From Lutraria lutraria (taxonomy: Eukaryota; Mollusca; Bivalvia; Venerida; Mactridae), in the NCBI GenBank assembly GCA_964023205.1, contig OZ026841.1:34734399-34798398 (forward strand): a DNA stretch of 64,000 nucleotides. The letters run 5' to 3'. Positions within the stretch are counted from its first letter, which is position 1. Each line of letters starts with the position of its first letter. Positions 11,328 to 23,225 of the stretch are shown here, piece after piece. The notes beneath the pieces are model-generated. The model did no database searches, was not told the origin of the DNA, and worked only from the letters and a program-made list of their open reading frames with translations. The translations under genes and the position numbers were made by a program.

Positions 11328-12554
11328 TTGTTGTTTCGGTACAAACACACAGTTAATACCATTTCTCAACAGTCGATCAGTTTTAATTTTCCTGCTTACC
11401 GAAACAGTATCCATTAACCTTCCGCCTACGAACATAGTTCCAATCTTTCAAAATTAGATGACTATGAAAAATAGTAAACGAGCAATACAAAACAGTCGTA
11501 ACAAGAACAACTATAACAAAACGTAGACGAATTACAAGAAGCATACTGGTTTATTTATGTTTTTGAATGAAGTTACTTTTTTCATAAAGGATATTGACTG
11601 TATATCTTATTCAGTCCTACAGAGTATAAAATATTTACATGATATGAGTAATACACATTATAATGACAATCATGAGTAGTTGACAAATGAATCAATTAAT
11701 GTATATAGTTCACAAGCACATGGTAATATCATACCCTACATCAATCAAATAGAATCAATCCTAAATGTTAACGAATTTACCATAAATCATAGCACTATCA
11801 TACAACCACATTGAACTTCACAACTTATCAAGGCAATGCCTTCATGTTTTACTTACCAGGCAACTATAAATAGATTCAGCCATCACCATTAGCCAATCAT
11901 ATGGCAATGATTAGCTTAACTAGTAATACACACTACACTATATACTCGCAAACAGCTATAATAAACTAATACTCATAAGTATAATTCGTCTAGAAAAATT
12001 CGAAACAATCTTCTACCTCGGATTACAACAATATTTACTGTCAGTACACACATTTTAAGGAAGGATGACGTCGTAATTCACGTGCTGTATAATTATGCTA
12101 ATTTAGTCTGGTTCCTATCTTCTATTGTTAACAAATAGAAGTCATCATTGAATTCATGGACGATGCGGTGATAAATGTGAGTCGGCCAGATGTTTAATAC
12201 AGTGATTGATCGAGAAAATCTTTCTTCGAACATGTCTTCATGTATGAGATATTACATTCTGAATAAGTTGAGTATACGAAAGGGCAGGTAATGCAGACAA
12301 AATAATATGCTAATTGTTGAACTACTTTTGGTGATCAGATGGGGAAACATCAAACCACATCGAACGGGAACAACTTACTTTAATAATTGCATGGCGGGTG
12401 TAGAAAAGCGTAATACTTTAGTCTGCATAAAAATTCATGCGCGAACTATCGTTCGGTTTCCAAAACTCAAACCAATACCTCACCCTACAAAGAAATTCAA
12501 CCTTTGACTACTTTGTAGTTCCAAACAACAGTAGAACTTTCAGAGCTTTGATTG
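11328..12554 (+). repeat. Dispersed repeat family, copy A
   Basis: Copy A of a family also present at 52845-53664 and, inverted, at 58181-59449. The copies share a start TTGTTGTT(T)CGGTAC, blocks such as 'aaggaaggatgacgtc' and 'gaattcatggacgatgcg', and an end 'cagagctttgatt', beyond which the flanks differ. The inner ends carry an imperfect inverted motif (TGTTGTTCGGTAC at the start, GTTCCGAACAACA near the end in copy C), which suggests a non-autonomous DNA transposon. No transposase frame is present. This copy is enlarged by an insert at 11526-11990. Confidence 0.75.
11526..11990. mobile_element. Nested MITE-like insert in copy A
   Basis: About 465 bp absent from copies B and C at the corresponding place. 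Its ends are inverted GACGAATTA / TAATTCGTC flanked by TA on both sides (11524-11525, 11991-11992), as in TA-targeting transposons. It carries no coding frame. Some 20 extra bases on its left side do not align with copies B and C, so the exact boundary is uncertain. Confidence 0.45.
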
Positions 12555-12732
12555 TTTAATGTTCAATGCGTTTCAACAGAAAATGACAACATTTTGGGTA
12601 AAAACCATACTGACTATTACACACCATATTGTTAATCATTTCACAGAGGAAATTCCACTGTTCGTAAATGATCTGAACACATCCTATAGTGAGATACATT
12701 TATCTTAAACTTCAAGAATGATACATACTCAC

Positions 12733-12876
12733 TGTTGTATTTTCTCGTTTTCGTCGAAACGCTCTATCTTCCTCTTCTTGTTTAAGTACATGGCAATCGT
12801 CTAATCGCGTGATTGTTAGTAAAATAATCAAAAAGTAGATTTTCTGCAACACGTAATTGATGTCAATACACACAAT
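12733..12876 (-). CDS. Candidate internal host exon, unknown protein
   Basis: A 144-nt open segment, exactly 48 codons, phase 0 at both ends. On the minus strand it is preceded by a good acceptor (attaatttcag, AG at 12877-12878) and followed by a consensus donor (GTGAGT, GT at 12731-12732). The translation has a hydrophobic run KIYFLIILLTIT, then LDDCHVLKQEEEDR and a basic RRKRE stretch; it could be a signal anchor or signal peptide followed by a charged segment with a possible dibasic cleavage site. No ATG lies inside, so an upstream exon would be needed, and I found none. I do not recognise a family. An open 48-codon stretch with two fair splice sites can arise by chance, so this is a candidate only. 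Confidence 0.3.
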
Positions 12877-13797
12877 CTGAAATTAATGAGAAAAGAAACG
12901 CAATGTATGGGTTAGCTTCTTTCCCAATGTGCACCTTATTAAATAAACAATGAGGCCATACCACGTGATTAGATGGGCGTGTATCACGCAACGCTATGTG
13001 TGCTCAAGGCAATATTTTCTCTCCACGAACAGAATTGATTATATGAACTCAATAATGGACTCAAGTGTTTTTTCTGTATCATTGTTTGACGGGTTTTCGA
13101 TACCTTAAGCATAAAAGCCTTATATGCAACAAATACAAATAAATGCGTAACTTGCTTTTATTTCTTAAAAATCAATTTACTGCTGGTAATTTCAATGCAT
13201 CTATGGTCAATTTTTTTCACAAAATAACGAATAACAGACCTATAAACAAACATTGTGATCAATGACCGTCATCACGCAAAATTGACCCATTTTCGATACC
13301 TCCAAAATTGAAAAGCATTTTGTGAATATGATCATAGGCACACTGCTTAATAATAGTTTACGATGCGTAAGTATGCTAGACAAAATGGCGGCCACCTCTG
13401 GCTTCAAGTCTGTGTAATTTATCTTAATTTTGGTATGATGTCCGATGCAATGATAAATTAATATCATAGACGTGTAGTACAACCCGTAGCCCACTTCATT
13501 TGATAAGTCATAAAGTCTTGCTCAACATACATTTTGGGATTTTTATTGAAAATGTAAGATGTACTAATAATCAATTCTAAGAAATTTTAGCGAAAAATAA
13601 ATAAGACATGAACACTTTTCAAACACCCTGTAGTGGACAGGAAAAACAACTGTTGCATGATGGTCGTGTGATCTAGATAGCAGACGAGCCGAATTCACAG
13701 TCTAGGTAAAAATATTTCCTCAGTTTTTCTTATTTTCATTTTTAACGATATTGTTGTTAAAGTGATAAAATGGCGTAGTAAATTGAGCGGTTATTTG
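12877..13797. other. Intergenic, nothing recognised
   Basis: A+T-rich DNA. The minus-strand open frame at 13240-13494 has no recognisable motif or splice context. Confidence 0.6.
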
Positions 13798-14269
13798 CAT
13801 AGGCACTCGATTTCGTGATTTTTATACGTTTACAAACGTTATTTTTCAAATTCACACATCAAACAACACAAATCTGTCGAAAGAAAAGTCTTCATTTTTT
13901 TCCTTATTGAGTGTATAAAAACACCAAGATAGTGCAGCCGCCATCTTTTCGATTGACGGTAGTGACGAAAATAAGCGTGGGTCCCGTCTTTCCTTCTAAT
14001 CTGCACGTGCTTTCCGGGAACCTTGCTTTCGTTGTAGTGTGCCCAAACTTTAAACGTTTTGACAGCTTCTACAAGGAAAGCCGGGACCCACGCTTATTTT
14101 GTCACTTCCTTCAAACGAAAAAATGGCGAGTTCACTACCTTGGAGTTTTTATACACTCAATAAGGAAAAAAATGAAGACTTTTCTTTCGACAGATTTGTG
14201 TTGTTTGATGTGTGAATTTGAAAAATAACGTTTGTAAACGTATAAAAATCACGAAATCGAGTGCCTATG
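13798..14269. mobile_element. Long palindromic (foldback) MITE
   Basis: A 472-bp near-palindrome. The outer arms, about 125 bp each (from 13798 and ending at 14269), are essentially perfect inverted copies starting CATAGGCACTCGATTTCGTG. The inner arms continue, more diverged, for a further 75-90 bp to 'gcgtgggtcccg', leaving a loop of roughly 70 bases. Flanks are gTTATTTG (13790-13797) and aTTATTTG (14270-14277), a 7-of-8 match that fits an 8-bp target duplication. A TA duplication with ends at 13802 and 14265 is an alternative reading. The open frame inside (13911-14228) is a by-product of the palindrome. Confidence 0.8.
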
Positions 14270-15325
14270 ATTATTTGCTGTGTGTTTCAAATTTACTGTT
14301 CACATACTTGATAACGACATATTTTGGAACTATATTGTGTGGATCGTAAAATATCAAGGTCGAGCACATTAAACAAAAAGTGACGTCATTCTACTTCCTG
14401 TGAAGCGTTTATGCGCAGAAAACAGAAAGTATCGAAAACACGTACGTATCGAATACATGTCAACCGACGACAGAGAAATCTTGTATCTTTGTCCAGAAAT
14501 ACTATCATTTATTTCCTCATTTAACATGCCAGCATTAAGCATTTTCGGTCTTGTGTTCAAATTAAGTCTCAAAACTGAATTTCCATTTGACACAAAAATC
14601 AAACTCTCCATAACAGACTGAAATGAGTTTTGTTGAATTATACCGTATCGAGAGATTTTAGCTAGGTTAAAACTGTAGGAAACTGTTACTATTATTAGAT
14701 CATCATTTTATATTCTATTAATACCACATTCCAAATTGCATATAAAACAGCGAAATGTTTGGGTAAGTTTAGTTTGAGCAAATTTTTTTTTTTTGAAACT
14801 GGGACAAGTTTATTACTCCATTGGAAACGACTTTCATCAAACGAACAGTGCATTTAAGAGTAAGAGAGAATCAACTATGAAATGATGATTGTTGAACAAT
14901 CTGGATCTGATGCGATGAATTATTGATATTTAAATTGTGCAGACTTTGAATATTTTTCTACTTTAGAGTAACCATTAAGACAATTAGTCATGTTATATTA
15001 TTACGAGTAAGACACATGTTATCATCCCGCATGACCCAACTCAAATATGACGTACATATCTCCAAGAAGTATATGTGCCCGTGGTTTGTATTTTGACGAA
15101 ATTCATTATCTGTGTCATACGCAACGATTTGCAGCAAATCACAAAATACAACTTTATATATATACGAAAAGTATTTAAAGACTAAACATACCCCCCCCCC
15201 CCCCCCTCCCCGAAATGCGTCCTTAACCCACCAACACATGATATCGCATTGGAACGGTTTGTAAACTTTAAAGAAGGTACGGGATTTAATAAGAGGGACC
15301 CGTCTCATGCTTACCCCAGGGGAAA
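14270..15325. other. Intergenic with a C16 homopolymer
   Basis: Nothing coding is supported. A run of 16 C lies at 15191-15206 followed by TCCCC. Confidence 0.6.
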
Positions 15326-15460
15326 CAAACTTCACCCTGTGAATAAAGACCATTATTTTATTAATTGTCAGAGGTTATGTAGAACAAAATAACCTTCGAA
15401 CCAGGACCACCTGTCAATAAGGCCACATCTTGTCTTTACCAAGGGTGATTTTTATTCACA
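15326..15460 (+). repeat. 'AATAAAGGCCAC' dispersed repeat, copy 1
   Basis: Diverged copy of a family seen at 31205, 33100, 48065 and 61048. Diagnostic pieces in order are 'ccctgtgaataaagacc', 'gaacaaaataacc', 'cacctgtcaataaggccaca' and 'tcttgtctttacc'. No coding capacity. Confidence 0.6.
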
Positions 15461-16058
15461 GATTATACTTTTCTCTGGATGACTGCGTATCTTCCACTAC
15501 AGTAATTTCCCTTCATAATGATAAAGACTGGTCAGGATTCCCTTTACAGAACTTTATGTCGATTAACAATATCTTCACAAGATTCGAATGAAGGATTTCA
15601 TATAATGAACTGTCTAAATTATATAACTGTCTGTAGTTATTAATAATACAATTATTTTTTGGATTATTTATGATGGTCATGTAGTTATTTATCTGTCTGT
15701 GGTTGATATGAAAACATTGTCTAGGTAATTCTCCCTCTCTTCTAATCATACTTTGACAGTGTGGGAATTATTTTCGGAACAGATTACTCGATCAAAACAT
15801 TATACTTAGTAAGCAAACACACGCGCTCTCACGCACACGCACATAAAATGCAAAAAATAATATGTAGGCTGACGTTATTACAAATACGTTGAATATTGAT
15901 GTCCAAACTTTACTATATTGCAATTTTGTGAAAAATAATGCGCGATGACATATTATTTTTGCATTTTATAATTGCTTGTTAACAATCTCCACAAAACCAA
16001 CATGTGATTCATTTGTTGATCGAATCTACTTCCGTTTACCAAAAGTACACTGAAAATA
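15461..16058. other. Intergenic, nothing recognised
   Basis: A+T-rich DNA with a loose CA/CG-rich patch at about 15818-15845. No feature is supported. Confidence 0.55.
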
Positions 16059-16916
16059 CACTTTTCTAACGCAACACTTTTACAACTCTTTGAAATTGTA
16101 CATGTGGTCATTTGACTACATTCTGTGCAAACTAATGATAAAATCATTCATCCGTGACAATCGGACGCTTTAGCACGTGGGGTAGGTACGGTTTCATTTT
16201 TTTGCACGAAGAAATCGAGAAACGCGATATACTTCAATTCATCATTCTAGTTGGGATCTTACACCAGAAAATCATAAATTTAATTAAAAAAACAATATGG
16301 CTCGTATGAATATTCACGAGCGCAACCGCGCAATGGGCATGTTGCAGGCCGGTCAGTCACGCGGCATGGTTTTGTTGCAGGACGGAGCACCTGCTCATAC
16401 AGCACGCCCGACACAGACATTACTACAACAACAGAATATACGTCAGCTTCTTTTCCCTCCAAAGTCACCCGATATTAATGTTATTGAACACCTGTGGGAC
16501 GAACTGTACAGGCAGGTACGGAGAAGTCCAGTAGCCCCCCTTATGCTGCGTGAATTGGAACAGGCCCTTGTGCAAGAGTGGCGAAACATCCCTCAACATT
16601 TCATTCTAATCTACGTGGTTTCAATGAGGCAGAGATGTGTACACGTTGTTAGAGCCATGGGAGGACACGCAAGGTAATAGCCACTCGAATTTGTGATACT
16701 CAGTGACTTTTCACATTGTTAATATTTTACGTTGTACGATTTTGCGAATTTGACTTTTGCAGTGTTACGTTTTATATTTTTTTGTTCATCAATTTGTATT
16801 AAATTTATTAGAAAGTATTAGATATGTGTTGAATTATTCTTAGTCCAAATTTCTACAAAATCCATTTACCAATAATGGCGCTATATCGATTTGAAGAGGT
16901 GTTGCGTTAGAAAAGT
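16059..16916 (+). mobile_element. Tc1-type DNA transposon, internally deleted
   Basis: An 858-bp element. Its ends share the 18-bp inverted repeat ACTTTTCTAACGCAACAC (16060-16077, and inverted at 16899-16916), flanked by TA at 16057-16058 and 16917-16918, the Tc1/mariner target duplication. It encloses a shortened transposase frame at 16297-16677. Confidence 0.85.
16297..16677 (+). pseudogene. Tc1 transposase with in-frame central deletion
   Basis: A 126-residue remnant. Residues 1-25 resemble the N-terminal start of a Tc1 helix-turn-helix (HERNRAMGMLQAGQS). The next residues jump straight to the second half of the catalytic domain: QDGAPAHTA holds the second aspartate and NVIEHLWDEL the glutamate, 34 residues apart as in DD34E Tc1 enzymes. 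The C-terminal end (RQRCVHVVRAMGGHAR) looks near complete. The paired-domain remainder and the first catalytic aspartate are missing, roughly 200 residues compared with the usual length of about 340. The join keeps the frame open. It cannot be an active enzyme but might still be expressed. Confidence 0.85.
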
Positions 16917-16918
16917 TA

Positions 16919-17810
16919 CGGGTGAAAAAAAAAAACGTACGTATTTTAGTGATTAACGTTCCGACAGGAAAACAATGACGGCAAAACCCATTAAAACTTA
17001 TATGAGCCTATTTCCGCAGAAAGAGAGCTTGAAATTGGTGTATCTGAAATTACAATATAAGTCTTTTTGAACCATTTATGCATGTTAAACGTCGATTTTA
17101 CGCCTCTGACATTAGACGTGGTGTTACTAGGAAACGGGTCTGAAAAAATAAGACGAACAAAAATAGAAGAACATGCTATACTACCATTTTGTAAAATTCG
17201 ATTTTTGACCCATGACGTCAAGGAAAGGTCGCATACTACCTTAAAACATATCAGTCGCTTAAAATACTCGTATATCTTTAAGAACGTGTCATTTGATAAT
17301 TTGTATAAATGCAGAACGCGTCTTTTCTCTACCAGTCATCTGGCTATATATTTACAATCCTGTAACTTCTGTAAGAGACCCTACCTAAAAATAATTTGAT
17401 GATTAGCTGTCTTCATTTCAACCAATTATGACAATGCCATCTGCAAATTGAAAGTCTTGTGCGCAATACGACCGATACTGTCAGTATGTATTATGTGATG
17501 ATTATATTATCAGATTGTCTTGTCTGGCATGTCTCTGTCGATACATATAATCTAATAATTAAGGTGAAGCGATTTGCAATAAAAGTATTCGTCCTGTCTT
17601 CCGTATGAACATTATTATTAGTTAAATCCGTTACTGTACCTCATCCAAGGCACTTATACATGTAGATATGCTTTTTACTACTACTTGAATATCCTCTATA
17701 ATGTCACTCACATAGATATATGCTCTGCATATACTCTTACATTAAAATATTCTATAATTTGTACAAACATACTGATATATCTTTATCATGGTTAATGAAT
17801 TAATCTTCTG
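16919..17810. other. Intergenic, nothing recognised
   Basis: Short open frames at 16991-17221 (-) and 17067-17399 (+) overlap each other and have no recognisable motif. Confidence 0.55.
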
Positions 17811-18385
17811 GCTACGCTGCTACGCTGCAAACTTCACGCTGCTGAGCTGCTACACTGCTACGCTGTCAACATGACGCTGCTAGGCTGCTGGGCTGCCAGC
17901 ATGACGCTGCTAGGCTGCTGGGCTGCCAACCTGATGCTGCTAGGCTGCTGGGCTGCCAGCATGACGCTGCTAGGCTGCTGTGCTGCCAACTTGATGCTGC
18001 TAGGCTGCTGGGCTGCCAGCATGACGCTGCTAGGCTGCTGGGCTGCCAACTTGATGCTGCTAGGCTGCTGGGCTGCCAACTTGATGCTGCTAGGCTGCTG
18101 GGCTGCCAGCATGACGCTGCTAGGCTGCTGGGCTGCCAACTTGATGCTGCTAGGCTGCTGGGCTGCCAACTTGATGCTGCTAGGCTGCTGGGCTGCCAGC
18201 ATGACGCTGCTAGGCTGCTGGGCTGCCAACTTGATGCTGCTAGGCTGCTGGGCTGCCAGCATGACGCTGCTAGGCTGCTGGGCTGCCAACTTGATGCTGC
18301 TAGGCTGCTGGGCTGCCAGCATGACGCTGCTAGGCTGCTGGGCTGCCAACTTGATGCTGCTAGGCTGCTGGGCTGCCAGCATGAC
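17811..18385. repeat. 30-bp minisatellite, 17 regular units
   Basis: Seventeen exact-length 30-bp units run from 17871 to 18380, preceded by about 60 bp of degenerate copies. The core is 'gctgctaggctgctgggctg'. Units end in one of two variants, 'cagcatgac' or 'caacttgat', mostly alternating but with two doubled 'caacttgat' steps. As 30 is a multiple of 3 and the unit lacks stops, both strands stay open for over 500 bp; these frames are not evidence of a gene. Confidence 0.95.
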
Positions 18386-21300
18386 GGACATTTCTACTGC
18401 TCCCTGTTGGTGATGTCGTCACAGTGTTGTGGAATCTATATTGATATGAATTAGTTATTACAAATACAAAGACGTGTCGTAATTATTATCTAATGTATTA
18501 CACGTATTACGTTGTCAGAATAATAACAAATATAGCAAGCCTTTTGACGAATAGTTATGAATAATGTTTGAATATAAAAATAATTTTTCTGTTGAAACTA
18601 TTTTTATTTTAGCGTATGGTTTATGAAACAGATAAAGACTACATTTTCGAAATCCAAAATAACAATGAGAAGTTGTTTTACTGTAAAATATTACTGCTCT
18701 GTATTTATCAAGATGTGTTTTAATGAATGAACTTGTGTTGTATGAAATCGTCTGGCAGATTCAGGACATATTTTTCTGTTACATTACATAACTTGTTTCT
18801 CATTCACTCAAATGACTCTTTACACGTATAACGCACTTCATCTGTATGCATTCAGTGTGTTGGATGGGTCTTTCTGGGTGGAGACTTTTGTGTAAAGATA
18901 ACATTTTGGTAGTATGTTCTCAATGTCTTTCAAGAAGTCCTTTTCAAACCCATCTCCTTTTTGTGTTCGCTACTTTACAATGACATTTACATTGCCATTT
19001 ACCTTTTGGGCAAATATTTTGGTAAATCATTATGTTCTTACTGGATAATGGTTAAGACCTATTTCTTACTGTTATTCTTCACAGTGTAAATGTCACGACT
19101 AAAACCAATTTGACTTCTTCCTCTTTGAGCATTGCAATGGAAACAGTAATCAAAAAGAAATTTAAGCATTTATTAACTTCGTATTTGGACGTATTTCAAC
19201 AACTCACCGAGGATTTCAATGGTTTGTTGATAATAAGCCCCAACTTATCTATCAATAATATTTAATAAATATGTCCTGTCTGGGAGATCTCTAGTGGCAT
19301 TCATGATGTAATAGTTAAAATTTACGATGGACAAAAAAAGGAATTCATCTCGCATTTACATTGCGAAATATTGTAATTTGATGAATATGTCACTTGAGTG
19401 GTTAGTTATCTATTCTGAATCATATACAGGATAATACTGAATACACAAATAATGAAACTCCGTATTGCCAACCTTGTATGGAATATAACGAAAAGAGGCC
19501 AGAAAAAGTGTTTGTATAGGTTTACCCAACCACCACTATTACTTTGGTAATAAATCATATCTCTATGATACGGAAGGTATGTTTTGATGTTTTAGCAAAT
19601 AAATGTTTTTTTTCGACTAACCGTATGTACTAGGTGTATATTCTCAATAATTTCGTCTGGTCTTATATGAACTTTAACACGAGCCTTTGTCATTGATAAT
19701 CACGCATCATACGATTTCTTTTATCTTGGCATTTTTGTAAAGCGAATGGTCTGTATACATGTAGTGCTCGTCCCACTTTCTTGTATACAATCAGTGACAA
19801 GGGTTTGTTTTGGCTTTCCTATCTTGATAGAATATAAACCTGGTGGGGTGTTCTTCGTGATAAGAAAACTACAGGCGCTAAGTACTGCTCATTCTTTCAT
19901 TTACGAAGAAGCCGCAAATATACATTCTAATCTCTACAATACTTTATGGTGTTCGTACATTAACATACTACTGAATACACCTGTAGATAAATCTTTCAGG
20001 ACAGTATATCAGAACGTCTGAACATAACCATACACATTGTCAAAGTCAGACAGTGTATTTATTGTTATTAGTTAATCTCTTCGGAGACATTGTCAAAGAA
20101 ACAAAGATAAAAGTGTGCTTGTCTGATCTGTGACTGCATTATGTGAGTCTTCCTAGGAATAAATGAACAAAGGAATCTCTTACACAGATATCTGTCTGAA
20201 AATCTCGGAGGAAACCTTTGTGTATAACATTGATGTAACTGTACAATCGTAACATCTTCAAAGTTAAAAACACACATATAATCTAGAAACTTGAAGCATG
20301 CACTGTCGTGTTATTATGATGATGATGAACTAAGATTCTCCCTCCTTATTGTCATTCTTTAATCACTCTAGTGAGAAACATTTAATTCTTTATTAGACCA
20401 TGTAAATCCATTGCTATTTGTTGGACTTTGTTTTGCAAAGTTTCCAATTTAATGTTCATCGTTTTTCAAAATGAATTACTTTTGATACATTTTTGTCAAT
20501 CAAACTACTGTTTCGGAACCCCTTCTATGATGACATCCTGCTTTCTTATGTCGCCAATGAAGTTTCAAAGTATATCATAAGTTCACTCATGTTTAAATGT
20601 ACCTCTGTTTCTCCAGGACACTCGAACATTGCTGCCCTGCGATCAATACAAAATAGAATAGCAATTGATATTAATAAAGTTCCATTAATATTTACAACTA
20701 TAATAGATTAAACATCTCCGTTAGATGTTTATATTCAAATGCCATAAAATGTCTGGAGATCAAAGCCAAAGGCGTGCACTGTCGACAGTCATGTACCGTT
20801 TAAGTACATTAAACAACATTGTCAGCATGGAACAATGGCATAAAAGGGAATATAAATGCCTTTAAAACGTTATTTTGTCAGTAATTTCGATCGTTGAATC
20901 TGTATGCACGTAATTCATCATATTCAACTCATAATTGAATTAATCTGATAGGTAGCTCTCACATCTAAAGGACGGTAAACGTTTGCAGTAGATTGATGTA
21001 CGTTTTATGGGAATGTTGTATTTAATCTCTCCATTCGTTACGTAACAGTTGCGGAGAAGTGCTTCAGGTCAGCGATCAAATTATCTATTTTCTGAAAGAG
21101 ATAATGGTTATCAAAGTATTAAATCTGTGGCCATTGCCAGGAGAAAAATCAATCGAAGTTTAAACCATGGAAAACGTTTTTTGTTTTTTATATTTTGCAC
21201 AGGTTAAAATTGATTTTGCAAAATGCATTCATGGAAACATGGAAAACATTTTAACGAATTCAAGCAGTTCTTGTTGTTTTTTGAAATTCGACCTATTTTA

Positions 21301-23103
21301 GAGAACTTATAATATATCCGTAGAATTATAAGCATCGGAAGACTACCCGCTGAAGTATGAATAAAAGTGAATATGGCAAGCGAAAGGTTATGTTCTTTTC
21401 GTTTACCTTTTCCTGCCTTTGAATCTAAAAAAAAACACTTGTTTGCATTTTAAAAAAAGTTTTTAATAAGCCAATTAACACCTAGACAATGTGATTCCTG
21501 ATTTTTGCGCAGTTTTGTATTTGGAACGATTTACCTGTCATGGACAACCAGAACCCGAGAAGCACACTTCAACGATAAAAACATGACTTACATCTTACAA
21601 TATGTTCAAGTTCTTTGTCAAGGTGACAATGCATGATAATAATGTGATTTTTGTAATTATCTTGTGCTCTCGACGGTGGACATCATAATAATAAGCCATT
21701 GCCCATCTTTGTCACTCCTCTATGTCTGATGTGTCATTATTCAATTTTAAATACGTTTGTCTTCATGTTTCATCTCTTCTCTATGTGTTTCTATAGGCTG
21801 ACGAACGATTTGCATATTTGTTCATTGAGTGTACATTACATCTTTTTGTATGATGATTTAATGTAAATTTCTTTATTTATGAAATATTATACTTGAAAGC
21901 ACCTTTTGTTTTCAACGGGCATCTGCATGGCACAGCTTGCATTTAAAACAGTTGAGACAATGGGCACTGGTGCAATTATACAAAAGAAACATTTTGTATC
22001 AACATCGAATGCAATAAATGAATGGGCGTTGTCAATCTTTATCGTGTGGGCTTACAATGTATCTTAAATGGAGTAATCGATGCATGCCAAGAATCAGCCT
22101 TCCGTATAAAACAATACAATATCACCGTACTGAGCAATACTTCATTTATTCCAGAATAATGAAAACCTACTTAATTAGCATACAAACAAAAAGCTTGTTA
22201 ATAAATCTGCCCTTTTTTGTTTGTTTTCGTTGCTTTACAAGTTCAGAAACTTTCTAATTCAATAGAAATTAAATCATTCAATTCACGCGCTTATTTTAAA
22301 AAGCGATTTTTGACGTAACGTCATTTGTGCCACTGACCTGGTGTTGCAGCAGACGTCACAAATATAGAAAAGAAATGAGTATATATATCATAGGTCTTAG
22401 CATAAAGCTGAAATATTGAACACTACATGAAATGAAACAAACATGTTTTAAGGATCGGGGTTTGCTCGCTGTGTTTGGTATGTTTCTGTTTGTTACGTGA
22501 TTGTAAGGTCTTGTGGTGTTTTCTTGCAGGTGGAATTCATCGTGCGTAATTGATATCTGTATGTTGACAACATACATTGCGTTTCATATAACTGTACTTA
22601 AAGAACATGACCGACAATAGAATTGATTATGTCGGCGTATCATGAACCATAATCATACAAATGGCACATAATTACATGTTTATTAATAAAAAATAGACAG
22701 TTATCTTACGCAAATGCGATTGTCACTTGGTCAATATACACGGTAAATGATCCTTATAGATATTCCATCATATCTCGATAATGAAATAAATAGTTTTTTT
22801 TTTCATTTTTCGCGTACGACACACCGCCATAAAGATATATTCATTATGGTGTATATCACGTTTTAATTATGTCTCGTGCAAGTGCTGCACTATGACGTGA
22901 CTTTGTTACTTTTACCATACATCATGTAAAAAATTATGAACATTCATTGCTGAAATCTACTACAATTGATAAGATCGAGGAACCTGATGCTCGGAGTTTA
23001 AAACATTTTTAGGTGTTTTCTTTTTTCACTATAACACAATTGAATGAATGCTTGTATAATGGAATTAATACAACACATTATTTTTATTGCTCTGCAAATT
23101 TTA
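18386..23103. other. Intergenic, nothing recognised
   Basis: About 4.7 kb of A+T-rich DNA. Short frames (19746-20021, 20493-20711, 22018-22257 and others) show no supported domain or splice context. Confidence 0.55.
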
Positions 23104-23224
23104 GCCGAGGCAACTACCTCGGCGTGTCTCAGCGTGGCTTGGACACTTCTTACGAGGGCTGTCCTAGAAGTTGGCGGAACTTCTCTATTTACAGCATGAC
23201 TGATTACTATAGACTATTGAGTTA
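23104..23224 (+). other. G+C-rich structured islet: terminal exon or structured RNA
   Basis: A sharply more G+C-rich segment starting just after an acceptor-like 'gctctgcaaattttag'. It contains three consecutive hairpins: GCCGAGG/CCTCGGC (23104-23123), GTGTC/GACAC with an inner AGC/GCT (23124-23146), and AGAAGTT/AACTTCT (23166-23184). The first two are directly adjacent. One reading frame would encode about 39 residues (including NYLGVSQRGLDTSYEGCPRS) ending in TAA at 23223-23225, as a terminal exon might. A second frame is also open for about 32 codons. I recognise neither an RNA family nor a protein. Confidence 0.3.
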
Positions 23225-23225
23225 A

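Noticed and set aside
13911..14228. 105-codon frame in the palindromic MITE
   Set aside because: It spans the loop and both arms of an inverted repeat; no protein features.
17858..18413. Opposed 177- and 180-codon frames
   Set aside because: Both come from the stop-free 30-bp unit; no conserved protein features.
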